64,000 bases of DNA, taken from Komagataeibacter rhaeticus (GTDB lineage: Bacteria; Pseudomonadota; Alphaproteobacteria; Acetobacterales; Acetobacteraceae). Positions 26,486 through 35,683 of the stretch are shown piece by piece. How positions within the stretch are numbered: the first letter of the stretch is position 1; every line of letters begins with the position of its first letter. The position numbers and the translations under genes are program-made. The notes under the pieces were generated by a model that did not search any database, was not told the origin of the DNA, and saw only the letters and a program-made list of their open reading frames with translations. The stretch spans positions 186,001 to 250,000 of the forward strand of contig NZ_NKTZ01000003.1 in the NCBI RefSeq assembly GCF_003207855.1, in the 5' to 3' direction.

Positions 26486-28089
26486 CAGCCGACTCCCTGC
26501 GCGCGCTTGTGCAGCTGGGTTATGGCGGCCAGCGCCGAGAGGATCGCCCCCTCCTGCCAGCAGCCTACATAGGATGCATGCTCACCCGCCAGTACGACCC
26601 TGTTATCCATGGCACACAGGGCCTTGTAATGGGTCTTGCGGGCCTGTTCATGCCACATCGAACAGCAGCCCAGGCTCCACGGCACCCGGCTCCAGGCAAA
26701 ACTGACGCCATTGGAAAACTCCTTGCGATACTGCTTGGGATGAAGCACCTCCCCCTGCGCCAGGGCGTGTTCCAGCCGCTCGGCCGGGGTCATGCCCGCG
26801 AAATCATAGGCGGCGGGACCAAACATGTAGCCCCCCAGCAGCACCCCCGGCCCGCGGGAGAAAAAACCGTTGCTGGGATAGGATATCTGGTTGATCTGCT
26901 GGTCGGTAAAGCTGATGCCGCCATAGATCTGTTCATCTTCCTCCCAGAAGCGCCGCCGGAACTCCAGCCCCATCTTGACCGAGGAGACATAAGGCACCGC
27001 CATGATCGCGGCCCTGAGCGCCGCACCGACCTGCACGTCAAGCTGCGAGAGCACGGGCAGCGGAATGGTGCAGACACAGTAATCGGCCTGCGCCTCGCGC
27101 ACCACGCCGCCATGGCCCATGTCGTTATAGGTCACGCGCACCCCGCGGTCATCCTGATGGATGGCCGTGACCTTGCAGTTCAGGGTGATCAGGTCATGCA
27201 CCTGCCGGTTGAACCCCTTGCCGATCATGTCCATGCCCCCCACGGGCTGGAACATGGTTGTCTGCATGTCCATCCGCTGGTGAAAGGCCAGCCATGTCCA
27301 CAGCCCCGAGCGCATGACATCCTTGCGCGCGAAGGGCGTCGAGAAGGTGGGCGCGCCGTCCGGTCCCCCGCCGGGCGCCCGGTCATAGCCGCGCATGCCG
27401 GAACTGAGCGCGCCTTTGCCATAGGACAGGCCCGCGTCAAGGCGGCCCCATTCCTGCATGGCGGTACGCAGGTATTCACGCTCCTCGGCTGAGACGGCAT
27501 CATCAAGCCTGTGCTGATCAATGGCCTTGGCCAGCAGTTCCGCCGTGAATCCGTTGAAATCGGCCGACAGTTCACGGTAGCGCACCGGCCTGCCCCCAAA
27601 GGCTTCGGAAGAATGCAGCCATGTGTTGTGATTAAGCTCGATAAACGGCTCAAGGGCCACGCCAAATTCACGGCAGTAATGCAGCAGGCCCTGATGGTGA
27701 TAGGGAATGCGCCAGGGGCCGGGATTGATGTAGTTGCCGGGTGCGAAGCCCACCTTCTGCGTGGCACCGCCCAGTTCGGTCACCGTATCGCCACCACGCA
27801 GGCTGATGTTGCGGCCACCGCTGCGGTTCTGGAACTCCAGCACCTGCACATGATAGCCCGCCTTGCGCAGTTCATAGGCGGACAGCATGCCCGCAAGCCC
27901 GGCCCCCAGCACCAGGACACGGGTGCCCGGCTTCACCCCCGACAGGACGGGCGGCGCCGTGAAATCCGTGCCCTGTGCGTGGCCCATGGCTGTCATCGCC
28001 TGATACAGGGCGCCACTACCGGCCAGTATGCCGATACGGGTCAGGAGCTGCCTGCGCGTAGGTACCGTGCGCGGATGGGCGTTTGTCAT
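26485..28089 (-). CDS. Tat-exported flavin amine oxidase/dehydrogenase
   Basis: FAD enzyme of about 534 residues in the monoamine/L-amino acid oxidase family. The N-terminus TRRQLLTRIGILAGSGAL is a twin-arginine signal, so the folded flavoprotein should be exported. The dinucleotide-binding motif VLVLGAGLAGMLSAYELRKAG is followed by SGGRN. The C-terminal FAD motif is RVVLAGEHASYVGCWQEGAI. The ATG at 28089 begins the Tat peptide (an upstream TTG at 28110 is less likely). It oxidises an amine or amino acid to an imine. The coupled cytochrome c suggests dehydrogenase rather than oxygen-using action. The substrate is unknown. Confidence 0.9.
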   Translation of the reverse strand: MTNAHPRTVPTRRQLLTRIGILAGSGALYQAMTAMGHAQGTDFTAPPVLSGVKPGTRVLVLGAGLAGMLSAYELRKAGYHVQVLEFQNRSGGRNISLRGGDTVTELGGATQKVGFAPGNYINPGPWRIPYHHQGLLHYCREFGVALEPFIELNHNTWLHSSEAFGGRPVRYRELSADFNGFTAELLAKAIDQHRLDDAVSAEEREYLRTAMQEWGRLDAGLSYGKGALSSGMRGYDRAPGGGPDGAPTFSTPFARKDVMRSGLWTWLAFHQRMDMQTTMFQPVGGMDMIGKGFNRQVHDLITLNCKVTAIHQDDRGVRVTYNDMGHGGVVREAQADYCVCTIPLPVLSQLDVQVGAALRAAIMAVPYVSSVKMGLEFRRRFWEEDEQIYGGISFTDQQINQISYPSNGFFSRGPGVLLGGYMFGPAAYDFAGMTPAERLEHALAQGEVLHPKQYRKEFSNGVSFAWSRVPWSLGCCSMWHEQARKTHYKALCAMDNRVVLAGEHASYVGCWQEGAILSALAAITQLHKRAQGVG

Positions 28090-28435
28090 TAATGGACCCC
28101 AAGCAATCAACGGAAACAGGGGACTACCTTAACAGCAATTATCAGCTTCACCATATCCACGCCCGGCAATTCATATCCGCCCTAATAATTGTTGCTTTTA
28201 TGCAACAGTTATGTCTTTCCTATGTTGCGCTTTGTTTCTACTCTTCCACGCTATTTTCTATTCTTTACTTATAAAAAACATTATTGACAGAGACAATTTC
28301 ATGCAGAACACCCCGGTTCCCGCAAACAAGGAACCGCCATACCCGATCGTATCCCCGGCAGGGCGGCAAAGTCTAAGCCGGATTTTAATAGCCGCGCCCC
28401 ATCTGCCTGACATAGTTTGTCATAATTCACTTCTG
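28090..28435. other. Divergent promoter region (amine oxidase / satP)
   Basis: 346 bases, AT-rich in 28120-28300, between the start codons of two divergent genes. It presumably holds both promoters. The frame extending satP upstream through this region has no SatP-like sequence and is ignored. Confidence 0.45.
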
Positions 28436-29062
28436 ATGGAACGGAACACCCGCATGGGTCACGACACCGCCGCCAACCCTGCCCCGCTGGGCCTTATGGG
28501 ATTTGGCATGACGACCGTACTGCTTAACCTGCATAATGCCCAGCTTGTCCCGATGGGCGGGGCGATCCTGGCCATGGGGCTGGTCTTTGGTGGCCTGACC
28601 CAGTTTGTGGCCGGGCTGCTGGAATACGCCAGCGGCAACACCTTCGGCATGACCGCCTTCATGGCCTATGGCGCGTTCTGGATATCACTGGTCGTGCTGC
28701 TGTTCCTGCCACACTGGGGGCTGGCACCGGCGTCGTCGCCCGCCCTGCTGGGCAGTTACCTGTGGATGTGGGGACTGTTTACCGCCATCATGGCGGTTGG
28801 CACGCTTGCCGCGTCACGCGCGCATCAGGTTGTGTTCTTCAGTCTGGTCCTGCTTTTCGCCCTGCTGGGCAGTGCGGAAATGTTCGGGCAACCCCTGCTG
28901 AACGTGATTGCCGGGTATGAAGGGCTGCTGTGCGGGCTGAGCGCAATCTATCTGGCCGCCGCCGAGATTTTTGCAGCCCAGTTCGGCCATACCTTCCTGC
29001 CCATCGGACTGCCCCATGCGGAACCGCTGCACAAGGACGACCTGGTGGTGCATATGTCCTGA
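28436..29062 (+). CDS. satP: SatP/GPR1-FUN34-YaaH family acetate/succinate transporter
   Basis: About 208-residue, six-helix inner-membrane carrier. The family signature NPAPLGLMGFGMTT opens the protein and matches E. coli SatP, as do AGLLEYASGNTFGMTAF and the late GLLCGLSAIYLAAAEI. The start is 28436 (MERNTRMGHD) or 28454 (MGHD, nearest to E. coli). SatP moves acetate and succinate with protons. In an acetic acid bacterium it could serve acetate uptake after ethanol exhaustion or acid tolerance (inference). A repeat hairpin follows the stop. Confidence 0.92.
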   Translation: MERNTRMGHDTAANPAPLGLMGFGMTTVLLNLHNAQLVPMGGAILAMGLVFGGLTQFVAGLLEYASGNTFGMTAFMAYGAFWISLVVLLFLPHWGLAPASSPALLGSYLWMWGLFTAIMAVGTLAASRAHQVVFFSLVLLFALLGSAEMFGQPLLNVIAGYEGLLCGLSAIYLAAAEIFAAQFGHTFLPIGLPHAEPLHKDDLVVHMS

Positions 29063-29125
29063 ACGGACCGGGCGGGCGCGCAGACCATTTTCAGGCGTCT
29101 GCCCGTGCTATGATTTGCACATCAT

Positions 29126-29165
29126 GATGCCGCCTTTCAAAAAGGCGGCACTTAAAGACTTTTAT
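29126..29165. repeat. Dispersed intergenic hairpin repeat, copy 3
   Basis: GCCGCC (29129-29134), TTTCAAAAA and GGCGGC (29144-29149) are followed by a T-rich tail that weakly matches the second half of the consensus. It lies 3' of satP and probably acts as its terminator. Confidence 0.65.
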
Positions 29166-29204
29166 TTCTTGACCGGGTCCTGATTTCAAGAATAAGCGCG
29201 CAGG

Positions 29205-29762
29205 TCATGCGGCACCAGCCTGCTCCAGCCGGGCCGCCCGCTCCATTTCCAGCAGGCGCTGCTTACGGTGCGTGCCCCACCTGTAACCCGACAGGCTGCC
29301 ATCGCGGCCGATGATACGGTGGCAGGGTATGACAACCGCCAGCCGGTTCGCCGCGCAGGCCCCGGCCACGGCACGCGCCGCGCCCGGCCTGCCAATCCGC
29401 GCCGCAAGCCCGGCATAGGACAGGGTGGTACCATACGGAATGGCCTGCAATGCCTGCCACACCTGCTGCTGGAAGGCCGTGCCCCGCAGGTCAAGCGGCA
29501 GGCCGAACGGCTGCCATGGCGCATCAACGCACGCCCGTGCCGCATCCATGCAGCGGTTCATGTCCATATCGTCATGCACCAGCCGGGCTGCAGGAAACAA
29601 CTGTTCCGCACCCTGCTGAAGGGCGCCGGCATCATCATCAAGCATAAGGGCGGCAAGCCCCCTGCCGCTCAGCGCCACAAGCATGAAACCCAGGTCGGAG
29701 CGGCCAATGGCCACACGCATTGCTGCATGACCGGTTGCCGTGTGTGACTGCACCTGCCCCAT
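29205..29762 (-). CDS. ogt: Methylated-DNA-protein-cysteine methyltransferase
   Basis: 185-residue suicide repair protein that takes the methyl group from O6-methylguanine. The active site VIPCHRI has the acceptor cysteine at about 147. Before it are RGTAFQQQVWQALQAIPYG, the winged-helix core, and the arginine-finger helix with ARAVAGACAANR. The N-terminal domain is Ogt-like and there is no Ada N-terminal part. It is apparently monocistronic. Confidence 0.92.
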   Translation of the reverse strand: MGQVQSHTATGHAAMRVAIGRSDLGFMLVALSGRGLAALMLDDDAGALQQGAEQLFPAARLVHDDMDMNRCMDAARACVDAPWQPFGLPLDLRGTAFQQQVWQALQAIPYGTTLSYAGLAARIGRPGAARAVAGACAANRLAVVIPCHRIIGRDGSLSGYRWGTHRKQRLLEMERAARLEQAGAA

Positions 29763-29889
29763 GGCTCAAGTTTCCTTCCTGTCCGTTAGCCGCAGCCTGT
29801 CGCACGGCGCGGCCATGATACAGTCATATCATGGCCGGCCCTGCGATATTTCAAGGGTCACGCCCCACATGGGCCGGAAGGCCCCGCCC

Positions 29890-31044
29890 CTAGCGCAGGA
29901 TGCCGGTATGGCCGATGGAGTACCGACCCGGCTGGGGCCATACGGTCAGCCCGTGCGGTTCCAGCCCGACGGGAATGATGCGGGTGGCGCCCGTTGTGGT
30001 GTCGATGGCATAGACCACGTCATCAAACCGGCCGGAAAGCCACAGCGTTTTCCCGTCATTGCTGACATTGCCCATGTCGGGGCTGCCACCGCCGGGAATG
30101 GGCCAGTTGGCCACGACCCTGTCGGTTGCAAAATCGATCACGCTTACGCCACCCGCCTTGCTGTGCGGTGTGCCATGGATCTTGTGTGAACCCCGGTTGG
30201 CGACATACATTTTCGTGCCGTCGCGGCTGGGATACAGGCCATGGGTGCCGATGCCGGTGGGAATGAATCCGGTCTCACGGAACGTGTCGCCATCAATCAC
30301 GAACACGCCATCGGCATGCATGTCGGCCACGTAGAATTTATGTCCGTCCGGCGCGGTCAGGATATCCTGCGGCATGCCACCGCCCGACAGCTTGAGATAG
30401 CCCATCACCTTGCGGTTGACGGTATCCACCTTGGCCAGATAGCCGCCGAATTCACAGGTGAAGATGGCATAGCGCCCGTCAATCGAGAAATCGGCATGAT
30501 TGACGCCCTTGCACTGCGGCACGGACACCGAACCCTGCAGTTCCATGGTATGCGGGTCACGGAAGTCAAGCCGCTGGCGCGCTTCGGCCACCGTTATGGC
30601 GGACTGGCCATCGGGGGTGAAATACATGTTGTAGGGGTCATCCACCGCCACATCGGCCAGCGGCTGTGTCGTGCGCGGGTCGATGGGGGTCAGCGTGCCG
30701 TTGGTCGTGCCTTCGGCATTATTGGTCACCCACAGCGTGCGCAGGTCCCATGACGGCACGACATGCTGCGGGCTTTTGCCAACCTTGAAGCGCGAGACGA
30801 CGGTATAGGTCTGCGGGTCGATCACATACACATTGTTCGAACGCAGGTTGGGCACGTAGATGCGCGCCGGGTCCCTGGCCACCTCGGGGTTGAGGTGGTT
30901 CGCCCCGGTCTCGGAATAGATGTTGTGGGGGTCCACCACGGGCGGCATTCCGGGGATGGTGTCCACGCTCTGGGCCAGGGCGCCGCCACCCAGCGCAAGA
31001 AGCGCGCCAAGCCCCAGAACCGGCAGTTTTCTGTTGTGTATCAT
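29890..31044 (-). CDS. Secreted YVTN-type beta-propeller protein
   Basis: 384-residue exported protein. The ATG at 31044 follows AGGA and begins a signal peptide (MIHNRKLPVLGLGALLALGG, cleavage near ALA-Q). Repeated blades carry YVPNLRSNNVYVIDPQTYTVV, LWVTNNAEG, KFYVADMHADGVFVIDG, MYVANRGSHKI and LWLSGRFDDVVYAID, i.e. a seven-bladed propeller. There is no haem motif. It is in tandem with the upstream creatininase-family gene (52 bases apart). The role is unknown. Propellers of this kind often sit beside PQQ or redox enzymes, but none is adjacent here. Confidence 0.85.
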   Translation of the reverse strand: MIHNRKLPVLGLGALLALGGGALAQSVDTIPGMPPVVDPHNIYSETGANHLNPEVARDPARIYVPNLRSNNVYVIDPQTYTVVSRFKVGKSPQHVVPSWDLRTLWVTNNAEGTTNGTLTPIDPRTTQPLADVAVDDPYNMYFTPDGQSAITVAEARQRLDFRDPHTMELQGSVSVPQCKGVNHADFSIDGRYAIFTCEFGGYLAKVDTVNRKVMGYLKLSGGGMPQDILTAPDGHKFYVADMHADGVFVIDGDTFRETGFIPTGIGTHGLYPSRDGTKMYVANRGSHKIHGTPHSKAGGVSVIDFATDRVVANWPIPGGGSPDMGNVSNDGKTLWLSGRFDDVVYAIDTTTGATRIIPVGLEPHGLTVWPQPGRYSIGHTGILR

Positions 31045-31096
31045 AGTGTGATCCTGTTCCTCGCCGCCCCTATAGCACGCTGTACGGACCATGCAA

Positions 31097-31936
31097 TCAG
31101 GGCATTTCCTGTCCTGTTGGGTCATGTTGCATGGCCGCCACTGCGGCGCTGACCTGCATGTTCGCCCCCACCTGCCCCAGGGCCGCATCGGCACGGCGCG
31201 GGTCGCCGCCATACACGCCCTGCGCCGGTGTGGGCAGGGGGGCCGTAGCCAGCGCCTGCGCGCGCACCAGTGCGGGGTCCAGCGCCAGCATGAGCGATGT
31301 GTCCGACAGGTCGGCATGCATGCCCACCTCGGCCGCGTGGCCATGGTTGCGCAGCCATGTGGCATAGGCGCCGGGCACCACGTCATAATAGGCGGGAATG
31401 TAGAGCACATGCGCCCCCAGCCCCCGCCAGCGCCGGTTCAGCAGGTCGGCCACCGCGCGCAGGTCCTTCTGGTAGCCGCCATGGTCCCCGATCAGCACCA
31501 CCCGGCTGAAACCCTGCACGCGGAAGCTCTCCGCCGCATCGGCCAGCAACGCGCGGAACGTGGCGGGGGTGATACTGATCGTGCCGGGAAAACGCATGTG
31601 CGACGTGCGCGGCGACGTCCCCCCTTCGGGCACATAGGCGATGACGGGGGCCACAAGCGCGTGCCCGGCCTGCCGGGCAATGCGGCGGGCCAGGATCATG
31701 GCGCGTACGTCATGCTTGCCCACCGCGATATAGGGGCCGCTCTGCTCCGTGCCGCCCACGGGTATGATGATGGAGGTCTCCCCGCCACGCAGCGCATCGC
31801 GGATTTCGGTCCATGTCAGCGCCGCGAAATCGACCGTATCGGGCGTGGCGGCACGGGCGGGGGCGGCTGCCGCCATGGCGCATGCAAGCAGGCCGGTGGC
31901 CAGAAAACCTGTCAATCTGGACATGAACGCGGGCAT
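31097..31936 (-). CDS. Exported creatininase-family amidohydrolase
   Basis: About 279-residue metal-dependent hydrolase with an N-terminal signal peptide (RLTGFLATGLLACAMAAAA, cleavage near ARA-A). Family motifs include IIPVGGTEQSGPYIAVGKHD (metal-binding Glu and Asp), PGTISI, VVLIGDHGGYQ and the late AAEVGMHADLSDTSLML. Creatininase itself and mycofactocin MftE are cytosolic, so export is unusual. The start is 31936 or 31924. It is the first gene of a probable two-gene unit with the beta-propeller protein and diverges from katE. Confidence 0.85.
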   Translation of the reverse strand: MPAFMSRLTGFLATGLLACAMAAAAPARAATPDTVDFAALTWTEIRDALRGGETSIIIPVGGTEQSGPYIAVGKHDVRAMILARRIARQAGHALVAPVIAYVPEGGTSPRTSHMRFPGTISITPATFRALLADAAESFRVQGFSRVVLIGDHGGYQKDLRAVADLLNRRWRGLGAHVLYIPAYYDVVPGAYATWLRNHGHAAEVGMHADLSDTSLMLALDPALVRAQALATAPLPTPAQGVYGGDPRRADAALGQVGANMQVSAAVAAMQHDPTGQEMP

Positions 31937-32121
31937 CCCCCAAAGCGTGTGAGCGTGCTCCCGTGTGCCCTGCGCCCGCACGCTTGGCAACCACCGTGTC
32001 ACGCCCCCTGCGCACCGGCCGGGGTAAAGGCATGAAACCATGCCCGGCCCGGCCCGTTTGACAGGCGCATCCCCTCAACTCCCGGTTTTCCAGACAGCCG
32101 GCATGAACATGCGAGCGCCCC

Positions 32122-34224
32122 ATGACAAAGACAGCACACCCTTCCCGATCTCCGGCGACGCATACGGGCAAGGGCGGCGAAACCCACCAGACCGCAGGTG
32201 GCGAGACCCCGGTCATGACTACCCAGCAGGGGCTGGCCATATCGGATGACCAGAACACCCTGCGCGTGGGGCCGGGCGGCCCGGCGCTGCTGGAGGACTT
32301 CCACTTCCGCGAGAAGATCTTCCACTTCGACCATGAACGCATCCCCGAGCGCGTGGTCCATGCCCGTGGCTATGGCGCGCATGGCTATTTCGAACTGACC
32401 GACAGCCTGGCCGACGTGTGCAGGGCCGATATCTTCGGCAGGGTGGGCGAACGCACACCCGCCTTCGTGCGGTTTTCCACCGTGGCGGGCAACAAGGGTT
32501 CGGCCGACATGGTGCGCGATGTGCGGGGCTTCGCCGTCAAGCTTTATACACAGCAGGGCAACTGGGACCTGGTGGGCAACAACATCCCGGTATTCTTCAT
32601 ACAGGATGCCATCAAATTCCCCGATTTCGTGCATGCCGCCAAGCAGGCGCCGGACCGCGACTTCCCGCAGGCCCAGACCGCGCATGACAATTTCTGGGAT
32701 TTTGTCTCCCTCTCGCCCGAAGCCACGCACATGGTCTGCTGGGCCATGTCGGACCGCGCCATTCCCCGCTCCTTCCGCTTCATGGAAGGCTTTGGCGTGC
32801 ATACCTTCCGCCTGATCAATGCCGAAGGGCGCTCGACTTACGTGAAATTCCACTGGAAACCGAGGCTGGGCCTGCAATCGGTGGTATGGAACGAAGCGCT
32901 GAAGATCAACGGCGCCGACCCCGATTTCCATCGCCGTGACCTGTGGCAGGCCATCACCAGCGGCAATTTTCCCGAATGGGAACTGGGCGTGCAGTTGTTC
33001 GATGACGAATTTGCCGATGGCTTTGCCTTTGACATCCTTGACCCGACCAAGCTCATCCCCGAGGAACTGGTGCCCGTGCGCCGGGTGGGCCGGCTGGTAC
33101 TGGACCGCATGCCCGACAACTTCTTTGCCGAGACGGAGCAGGTCGCCTTCTGCACCCAGAACATCATCCCCGGCATCGACTTTACCAATGACCCGCTGCT
33201 GCAGGGGCGCAACTTCTCGTACCTGGATACCCAGACCAAGCGGCTGGGCGGGCCGAATTTCACCCATATCCCCATAAACGCGCCCAGGTGCCCGTTCCAC
33301 AACTTCCAGCAGGATGGCCACATGGCCATGCACAACCCCAGGGGCCGGGCCAATTACGAACCCAATTCATGGGCACAGCCCGCGGGCGGCCCGCGTGAGA
33401 GCGCGGAGGGATACCGCTCCTTCGCCCAGGAACAGTCCGGCCCCAAGCTGCGCCAGCGTTCCGAATCCTTTGCCGACCATTACAGCCAGGCCCGCCAGTT
33501 CTTCATCAGCCAGACGCCGGTGGAACAGGCCCATATGCGCGATGCCTTCGTGTTTGAACTGAGCAAGGTGGAAACCCCCGCCATCCGCGCGCGCATGGTC
33601 AGCCACCTGCTGCATGTGGACCCGGGGCTGGCCGAAGGGGTGGCCAGGGGGCTGGGCCTTTCCCCCCTGCCCCAGCCCGCGGCCGCGGCCCGGCCGGTAC
33701 TGACGGGGCTTGGCCCCTCCGCTGCACTCAGCATACTCAAGAACGGCCCTGACAGTTTCGAAGGCCGCAGGCTGGGCATTATCGTGACCGACGGGGTGGA
33801 TGCCACGCTGCTTGCGGCCCTGCGCAAGGCGGCGGAAGCCGTGGGGGCCACGACCGAACTGATCGCCCCCACCGTGGCCGGACTGCATGACAGCGCAGGC
33901 AACGAACTGGTGGCACAGCAGAAAATCAATGGCGGCCCCTCCGTGCTGTATGACGCGGTGGCCCTGCTGCCCACGGTGGAAGGCGCCAACCTGCTGCGCC
34001 ATGAAGCCACGATGCGCGACTTCATTGCCGATGCCTATGCCCACGCCAAGTTCATCGCCCATAACGATGCCGCCGAACTGCTGCTGGCGGCGGCCGGACT
34101 CCACCCCAAGGCCCGCGACGAAGGGGTCATCGCGCTGGAAAAGCCAAAGGATGCGGCAGAATTCATCCAGACCTGCGCCGCCCTTCGCCTGTGGGCGCGG
34201 GAAACACGCGCACAGGCCGTCTGA
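32122..34224 (+). CDS. katE: Large-subunit catalase HPII
   Basis: 700-residue haem catalase, the clade-2 large type. It decomposes hydrogen peroxide. The catalytic His is in [12 protein letters not shown] (about residue 80), followed by [13 protein letters not shown], the Asn in [13 protein letters not shown], and the haem-ligand tyrosine in [16 protein letters not shown] (about 369). The last about 150 residues ([19 protein letters not shown]...) form the DJ-1/PfpI-like domain found in HPII. The N-terminal extension before MTTQQG is low-complexity, so 32215 is a possible later start. Confidence 0.95.
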   Translation: MTKTAHPSRSPATHTGKGGETHQTAGGETPVMTTQQGLAISDDQNTLRVGPGGPALLEDFHFREKIFHFDHERIPERVVHARGYGAHGYFELTDSLADVCRADIFGRVGERTPAFVRFSTVAGNKGSADMVRDVRGFAVKLYTQQGNWDLVGNNIPVFFIQDAIKFPDFVHAAKQAPDRDFPQAQTAHDNFWDFVSLSPEATHMVCWAMSDRAIPRSFRFMEGFGVHTFRLINAEGRSTYVKFHWKPRLGLQSVVWNEALKINGADPDFHRRDLWQAITSGNFPEWELGVQLFDDEFADGFAFDILDPTKLIPEELVPVRRVGRLVLDRMPDNFFAETEQVAFCTQNIIPGIDFTNDPLLQGRNFSYLDTQTKRLGGPNFTHIPINAPRCPFHNFQQDGHMAMHNPRGRANYEPNSWAQPAGGPRESAEGYRSFAQEQSGPKLRQRSESFADHYSQARQFFISQTPVEQAHMRDAFVFELSKVETPAIRARMVSHLLHVDPGLAEGVARGLGLSPLPQPAAAARPVLTGLGPSAALSILKNGPDSFEGRRLGIIVTDGVDATLLAALRKAAEAVGATTELIAPTVAGLHDSAGNELVAQQKINGGPSVLYDAVALLPTVEGANLLRHEATMRDFIADAYAHAKFIAHNDAAELLLAAAGLHPKARDEGVIALEKPKDAAEFIQTCAALRLWARETRAQAV

Positions 34225-34308
34225 CCCCTTGCCCCCGGCCGCCCATCCTCGCCACAATAGGGAACGCCGGGCAGGCACCGGCCTGACAGCACAGCAAGAA
34301 CCGCAACC

Positions 34309-34626
34309 ATGACCGATACCACTTCCCTTACCCGCCCGCATGTTTCCATCCTGTACTGCACGCGCTGCAACTGGCTGCTGCGGGCGGGGTGGATGGCGCA
34401 GGAACTGCTTTCCACATTTGGGGAAGACCTGGGCAGCGTAACCCTTATTCCCGCCAGTGGCGGCCGCTTCGAAATCACGGTGGATAGCGAACTGGTATGG
34501 GAGCGAAAGCGTGATGGCGGCTTTCCCGGCCCCAAGGCGCTCAAGCAGCGCGTACGTGACGTGATCGCGCCAGAGCGCGACCTGGGTCATCTCGACCGCG
34601 AAACCCCGGCGGCCGGGGAAAACTGA
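34309..34626 (+). CDS. SelW/Rdx-family thioredoxin-like protein (CxxC form)
   Basis: 105-residue protein. VSILYCTRCNWLLRAGWMAQELL near the start has the CxxC redox motif that replaces the CxxU of selenoprotein W. SVTLIPASGGRFEITVD and GGFPGPKALKQRVRD complete the Rdx fold. Exact partners are unknown; the family is linked to redox signalling. It lies 84 bases after katE on the same strand, which fits an oxidative-stress context. Confidence 0.88.
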   Translation: MTDTTSLTRPHVSILYCTRCNWLLRAGWMAQELLSTFGEDLGSVTLIPASGGRFEITVDSELVWERKRDGGFPGPKALKQRVRDVIAPERDLGHLDRETPAAGEN

Positions 34627-34686
34627 CACCGGACGACAGAGCGGGGCCGATTGCACCGCCCCCGCGCCATCCCCATATCCCTGTCC

Positions 34687-35064
34687 ATGAACACGCTCGC
34701 ACCTTCCGCCGCCATGCCTGCCGACATACGGCAGGAAATGGCGCGCCTGCGCAGGCTGGCCACCCTGCTTGACGCTGCCTTCCGCATTCCCGGCACCAGG
34801 GCACGCTGGGGGCTGGATACACTGGTCGGCCTGCTGCCCGTGGGCGGCACGGCGGTCATGCTCGTCCCCTCGCTCTACATCATATGGAAAGGCTGGCGAC
34901 TGGGGGCCAGCCGCGCGGTCCTGTCGCGCATGATGGCCAATGTACTGGTGGAAACGGCAGCCGACCTTGTTCCGGTCGTGGGCGATGTGTTTGATACCGC
35001 CTTTAAAGCCGACCTGCGCAACGTGGCATTGCTGGAACGGTATTTTGGCATGACCGTACCCTAG
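34687..35064 (+). CDS. DUF4112 membrane protein
   Basis: About 125 residues. The core RRLATLLDAAFRIPGTRARWGLDTLVGLLPVGG is typical of DUF4112, followed by two hydrophobic segments (near 57-75 and 95-110) and DLVPVVGDVFDTAFKADLRN. The ATG at 34687 is preferred over an upstream TTG at 34651. The function is unknown. It is co-directional with katE and the SelW-like gene. Confidence 0.85.
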   Translation: MNTLAPSAAMPADIRQEMARLRRLATLLDAAFRIPGTRARWGLDTLVGLLPVGGTAVMLVPSLYIIWKGWRLGASRAVLSRMMANVLVETAADLVPVVGDVFDTAFKADLRNVALLERYFGMTVP

Positions 35065-35133
35065 ACGTTGCAGCCATGGCCGCTAAACTGCCCACCCCCG
35101 TTACCATCCAGTCCGGCAGAAGAAAACACGCTC

Positions 35134-35673
35134 ATGGCTCCCACCGCGCTGCAGCAGGTCCTTGCGGCCCTTACCCCCATGCCGGGGGAAGATCGGATCA
35201 GCCTTGACGAGTCCATCCGTGCGCAGCATGGCCATGGCGAAGGGTGGATGCGCGCCAGCCTGCCCGGAGCGATGCCGTTCGCCCACACCACACAGGAAGT
35301 GTCGGCCATCCTGGCCCGGTGCCATGCCCGTCGCGTGCCGGTGGTGCCGTTCGGGGCCGGCACGTCGCTGGAAGGCCACGTCACGCCGCCACCGGGTACC
35401 ATCGGCATCAACCTCTCGCACATGACCCGCATCCTCCAGGTCAATGCCGATGACCTTGACTGCCGGGTGAAAGCGGGCGTGACCCGGCAGAGCGTGCGCC
35501 GCACGCAGGCACTGGGCGGGTCACGTAGCGGCGAGTTCGGCAGCAGCAAGGTGGCATTCATGCAGGCCGCACACGGCACGCCGGCGCTGGATGTGACGGG
35601 CGCGATCAAGCGGGCACCCGACCCGCTGGATATCCTCAATCCCGGCAAGCTGCTTTCCCCCGTCCTGAACTGA
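35134..35673 (+). pseudogene. Internally deleted FAD-linked D-lactate dehydrogenase remnant
   Basis: An intact 179-codon frame joins the first about 120 residues of an FAD-linked dehydrogenase (VVPFGAGTSLEGHVTPP, DDLDCRVKAGVTRQSV) directly to its last about 50 residues (TQALGGSRSGEFG, then DPLDILNPGKLLSP). The full-length relative at 38017-39438 has about 300 residues between these points, including the rest of the FAD domain and the substrate domain. The glycine-rich FAD turn is kept but the enzyme cannot fold normally. The C-terminal part is also diverged (EHGVG became EFGSS). It is best seen as a decaying paralogue with an in-frame deletion. Confidence 0.8.
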
Positions 35674-35683
35674 TCCCCGCCCC

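Noticed and set aside
31045-31410. Extended N-terminus for the beta-propeller gene
   Set aside because: The extension overlaps the creatininase gene in another frame, and a signal peptide with ribosome site begins at 31044.
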